From an uncultured Fusicatenibacter sp. (GTDB lineage: Bacteria; Bacillota; Clostridia; Lachnospirales; Lachnospiraceae), in assembly GCA_902493585.1 (NCBI GenBank), contig CABUPZ010000053.1:1-17080 (forward strand): a DNA stretch of 17,080 bases, written 5' to 3'. The notes beneath the pieces were generated by a model. That model worked only from the letters and a program-made list of their open reading frames with translations, did no database searches and was not told the DNA's origin. The number at the start of each line of letters is the position of its first letter. The stretch's first letter is position 1. Made by a program: the position numbers and the translations under genes. Below, piece after piece: positions 14,841 to 17,080 of this stretch.

Positions 14841-14909
14841 AAACAGCCGGAGAAATGAAGCGGTGCCTGTTGGGTGAACAGGGACACCGTCATTTCTCCG
14901 GCTGTTTTT
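14841..14909 (+). terminator. Very long hairpin terminator after the Maf-GNAT gene
   Basis: An outer perfect 18-bp stem (14841-14858 with 14890-14907), a 2-nt bulge, then 5 bp (14861-14865 with 14885-14889), another 2-nt bulge, then 6 bp (14866-14871 with 14877-14882) and a 5-nt loop: 29 bp in total. Five T end it at 14905-14909. It lies between convergent genes. The minus strand has no clear T-run after the stem. Confidence 0.85.
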
Positions 14910-14945
14910 GCCGAAAATTGTCTGCAGGAAATAGTTGAGATGCGA

Positions 14946-16120
14946 TCAGAAGTTTTCCTCTGATTCAGGCATCTTTGATTCATGGATTTCGCCATTCTCT
15001 TTGAGCAGCGGTGATTTTACGGCAATTCCATTGATCTCCACCTGATCGGTCGCCTGGATCATCAGGTACGGGATTCCGTCGATTACCTTGCTTTCGATCA
15101 GCTGTGCTTTGTCCGGGCTGACCTTGATGATAACGTCAGGAGTCCGGATCTCGTAACTCCGTGTGCTTGCCACGTTGGAAGCTACGAAACCTGCCTGCTC
15201 ATCGGATACAACCGACGCATACAGGTCGTCGAATTCTTCCAGTTTTTCGTTTTCCACTCCGCTGTCGGCCAAAAGGCGTTTGACTTCATATTTGTCCAGA
15301 GTGAGTGGTTCCGGATCTTCTTTTCGTTCTTCGATCATCTCATTGAGGTTTTCCTGAATGGCCATGACGGTTTCAAAATCGCAGGTGTTGTCCAGGGTTT
15401 CTTCGATGATTGTCTGGAAGGTTTCTTTCTGCGTTTTTGCCGAGAGCGGAATGCGGCAGCCCAGCAGATTGTTGATGATGTCGGTCTGGATCACGTCCGG
15501 CTTTTTGGAATAGTACATCAGGTTGTGGATATCTGTATTCCGGTCCGTGAAAGCCGGGAACAGGAAACCGGTGTCCGGCGCTTCCACGATCCAGTCCTGG
15601 ATCAGGTTTTCGATGGTGTTGGCATCGGCGTTATAATGAAGCCCCGGCTTGGAAAGTTTTACCGGGCAGATGCTGCAGAGAAGAAACTCATAAACGTAGT
15701 CGGAGGCATCGTCCATTTCCAGGTTGTCAGAGGCTCTCGCCGGGATATCGTATGCTCCGTGGATCAGTATGATATATCTATGTAGTTCTCGATCACTTTC
15801 TGATAAAATTCTTCGATCAGCGCATCATCCCGGAGCTGGGAGTTTCGCAGCTGCAGCAGGAATTCCTGGGTGCCGCCGGAAGCTTCCTGTTCCAACGGAA
15901 ATTCCATCTGCACAAGATTTTTTCCAAGTGTTCCGGAAAGTGTTTTTCGGAAAATATTGAAATACTTGAACATTTCTTCTTCCGGAAGAGAGAGAAACGC
16001 TTCTTTCAGTTTGGTTTTCTGGTTCTTTTCCGCATCCACATAACATCCGCAGATCCGTGTCACTGCGCAGTGTGTGGTGGTAAAAAGTTTCTTGATCTCG
16101 CTGATTTCTTTTTTGTTCAT
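14946..16120 (-). pseudogene. DUF4317-family gene interrupted by a frameshift
   Basis: Two minus-strand reading frames together make one DUF4317-type protein of unknown function. The 5' part (16120 to 15764, 118 codons) begins M-N-K-K-E-I-S-E-I-K-K-L-F and contains T-R-I-C-G-C-Y-V-D-A and L-S-L-P-E-E-E-M-F-K-Y-F; it has GGAG about 9 nt before the ATG. After V-I-E-N-Y it runs into I-D-I-S-Y-stop. The other frame carries on with Y-I-I-L-I-H-G-A-Y-D-I-P from about 15776 and continues, through C-S-I-C-P-V and G-F-L-F-P-A-F, to the stop at 14946. The shift lies at 15776-15782. From memory of the family, about 10-13 bases are missing there. No slippery sequence or stimulatory structure is evident, so a deletion or an assembly error is more likely than programmed frameshifting. 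Confidence 0.8.
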
Positions 16121-16151
16121 GCTTGTATACTCCAGTCATTTTGTTTTTGGC

Positions 16152-16181
16152 AGTAACCGTTCAGCCGGCATAACGGTTACT
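16152..16181. other. Hairpin between the AraC-type gene and DUF4317
   Basis: AGTAACCGTT (16152-16161) and AACGGTTACT (16172-16181) form a perfect 10-bp stem with a 10-nt loop. Reading along the minus strand, it lies between the AraC-type stop codon and the DUF4317 start, with no T-run after it. It could be a weak terminator, a processing site or an operator-like palindrome. Confidence 0.5.
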
Positions 16182-16262
16182 TTCTGTGCAGCCGATATGC
16201 CGTTTGGTTTTGACTTCCGGCGAAACGGTTCTTTTTGCTGCCGTACAGGAAAGCGGAGACAT

Positions 16263-17080
16263 CTATGGGAGCGGTCCGTCTGTTCCGCCGGTAAATTTCC
16301 GGTTCTGGTATTCTCTCGGGGAAACGCCTTCGGCTTTTTTGAATACTTTGCTGAAATAGAAAGCATTTTCAAACCCAAGATATTCCGCAATCTCATAGAT
16401 TCGCAGGTTTCCTGTAGTCAGCAGTTTTTTCGCTTCTTCAATTTTAATATGATTCATATACTCTGTAAAGCTGTAACCGCAGTTTTTTGTAAACAAGGTG
16501 CTCAGGTAATTGGGGCTGAGCCCAAATGCGGAAGCCACATCGTTGAGAGAAAGCTTCTCTGTGCAGTGCTCCTGCATATACTCCTGAATTTGTGAGATCA
16601 CATGCTGCCGCTGGGGTTTTCCGCCAAAAACACTGGAAGCTTCCATATTTTCCAGCAGAAGCTCCAGGCTGGAGAGGAGCTCTTCCGGTTTCCGGGCGGA
16701 GAAAGCGGACAGATATCCGTGTTTATGCATGGCATAGGTTTCTGAGAGAAACTGTTCGGCAGCCGGGTGTGCGGCGATCAGCAGGTGAAAGACAAACATG
16801 GTGAGATCCAGCGTCGTATACAAAGCCTCCTCCGGAGACAGTGATTCTATCTTTTCCTGACAAGTGTGCATCATCTGACGAACGGTCCCCTGGAACAGAG
16901 GAAACTGGAACTCGTCCAGGATCTGCCGCAGAGACGACTGGAAGGGACGGAAGTCAAAGGTCATGGTGGAGACAGATGTACTTTCCGGGTCAGAAAATAC
17001 CAGCGGTTGATCCGGGTGCAACTGAAAAAGATCCGCTCTGGCTCTGGAAAAGGAAGCGGCAGTCTCCAGTTCATCGGCTG
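16263..17080 (-). CDS. AraC/XylS-family transcription regulator, C-terminal part
   Basis: DNA-binding regulator cut off by the window end. The frame is open to base 17080, so the apparent start codon TTG at 17021 is not real; at least 271 residues are visible. The C-terminal ~100 residues hold the two AraC helix-turn-helix units: L-S-L-N-D-V-A-S-A-F-G-L-S-P-N-Y-L-S-T-L-F (first), and I-Y-E-I-A-E-Y-L-G-F-E-N-A-F-Y-F-S-K-V-F-K-K-A-E-G-V-S-P-R-E-Y (second, split here: I-Y-E-I-A-E-Y-L-G-F then F-Y-F-S-K-V-F). The preceding helical region has no sugar-binding cupin motif I can recognise, and resembles the linker of YesN-type response regulators, so a receiver domain may lie upstream. The inducer and targets are unknown. 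The DUF4317 gene follows on the same strand. Confidence 0.85.
   Translation of the reverse strand, partial: ADELETAASFSRARADLFQLHPDQPLVFSDPESTSVSTMTFDFRPFQSSLRQILDEFQFPLFQGTVRQMMHTCQEKIESLSPEEALYTTLDLTMFVFHLLIAAHPAAEQFLSETYAMHKHGYLSAFSARKPEELLSSLELLLENMEASSVFGGKPQRQHVISQIQEYMQEHCTEKLSLNDVASAFGLSPNYLSTLFTKNCGYSFTEYMNHIKIEEAKKLLTTGNLRIYEIAEYLGFENAFYFSKVFKKAEGVSPREYQNRKFTGGTDGPLP

Noticed and set aside
15764..15800. Programmed ribosomal frameshift in DUF4317
   Set aside because: No slippery heptamer, no downstream hairpin, and family residues seem missing at the junction, which fits a deletion instead.
1..17080. CRISPR arrays, insertion sequences, prophage or defence genes
   Set aside because: No regularly spaced repeats, transposase, integrase or phage genes are seen; the region is housekeeping throughout.

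Overview
The window looks like a chromosome segment of a Gram-positive, spore-forming Clostridia, most likely Lachnospiraceae. Evidence: moderate GC by eye, strong GGAGG-type ribosome binding sites, the order cdsA-dxr-rseP, the order dgt-dnaG-rpoD-trmK, a nucleoside kinase fused to ThrRS-like N-terminal domains, a DUF4317-type protein, and a SleC/SpoIID-like peptidoglycan-binding protein. The taxon is an inference from gene content and sequence feel; no search was run.

Layout: (1) 2-3218, + strand: the 3' end of cdsA, then dxr and rseP, an envelope lipid / isoprenoid / membrane protease operon. (2) 3219-4735: a gap with inverted repeats, a perfect hairpin terminator that carries the Shine-Dalgarno of the next gene, a SpoIID/SleC-like cortex or peptidoglycan protein, and a second long terminator shared with the convergent helicase gene. 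(3) 4794-6554, - strand: a DEAD-box RNA helicase with a basic tail, then tRNA-Leu(AAG) with its own consensus promoter. (4) 6743-11466, + strand: dgt-like HD hydrolase, dnaG primase, rpoD (primary sigma factor) and trmK. (5) 11544-13211, +: TGS/ThrRS-like/uridine-kinase fusion. (6) 13316-13666, +: RNase P RNA with a clear promoter, then a Maf-GNAT fusion gene. (7) 14946-17080, - strand: a DUF4317-family gene split by a frameshift, and the C-terminal part of an AraC-family regulator that runs off the window.

Nearly everything is housekeeping (lipid and isoprenoid synthesis, envelope proteolysis, RNA handling, replication priming, transcription initiation, tRNA modification and tRNA 5' maturation). 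I see no phage, transposon, CRISPR array or defence island. The most notable observations are local: rpoD appears to lack about 11 residues of sigma region 4.1 through an in-frame gap; DUF4317 has a small deletion-type frameshift; the terminator after rseP buries the RBS of the next gene; the SpoIID-like protein lacks an acidic residue at the expected catalytic position; the tRNA-Leu has an A34 anticodon; and Maf is fused to an acetyltransferase.
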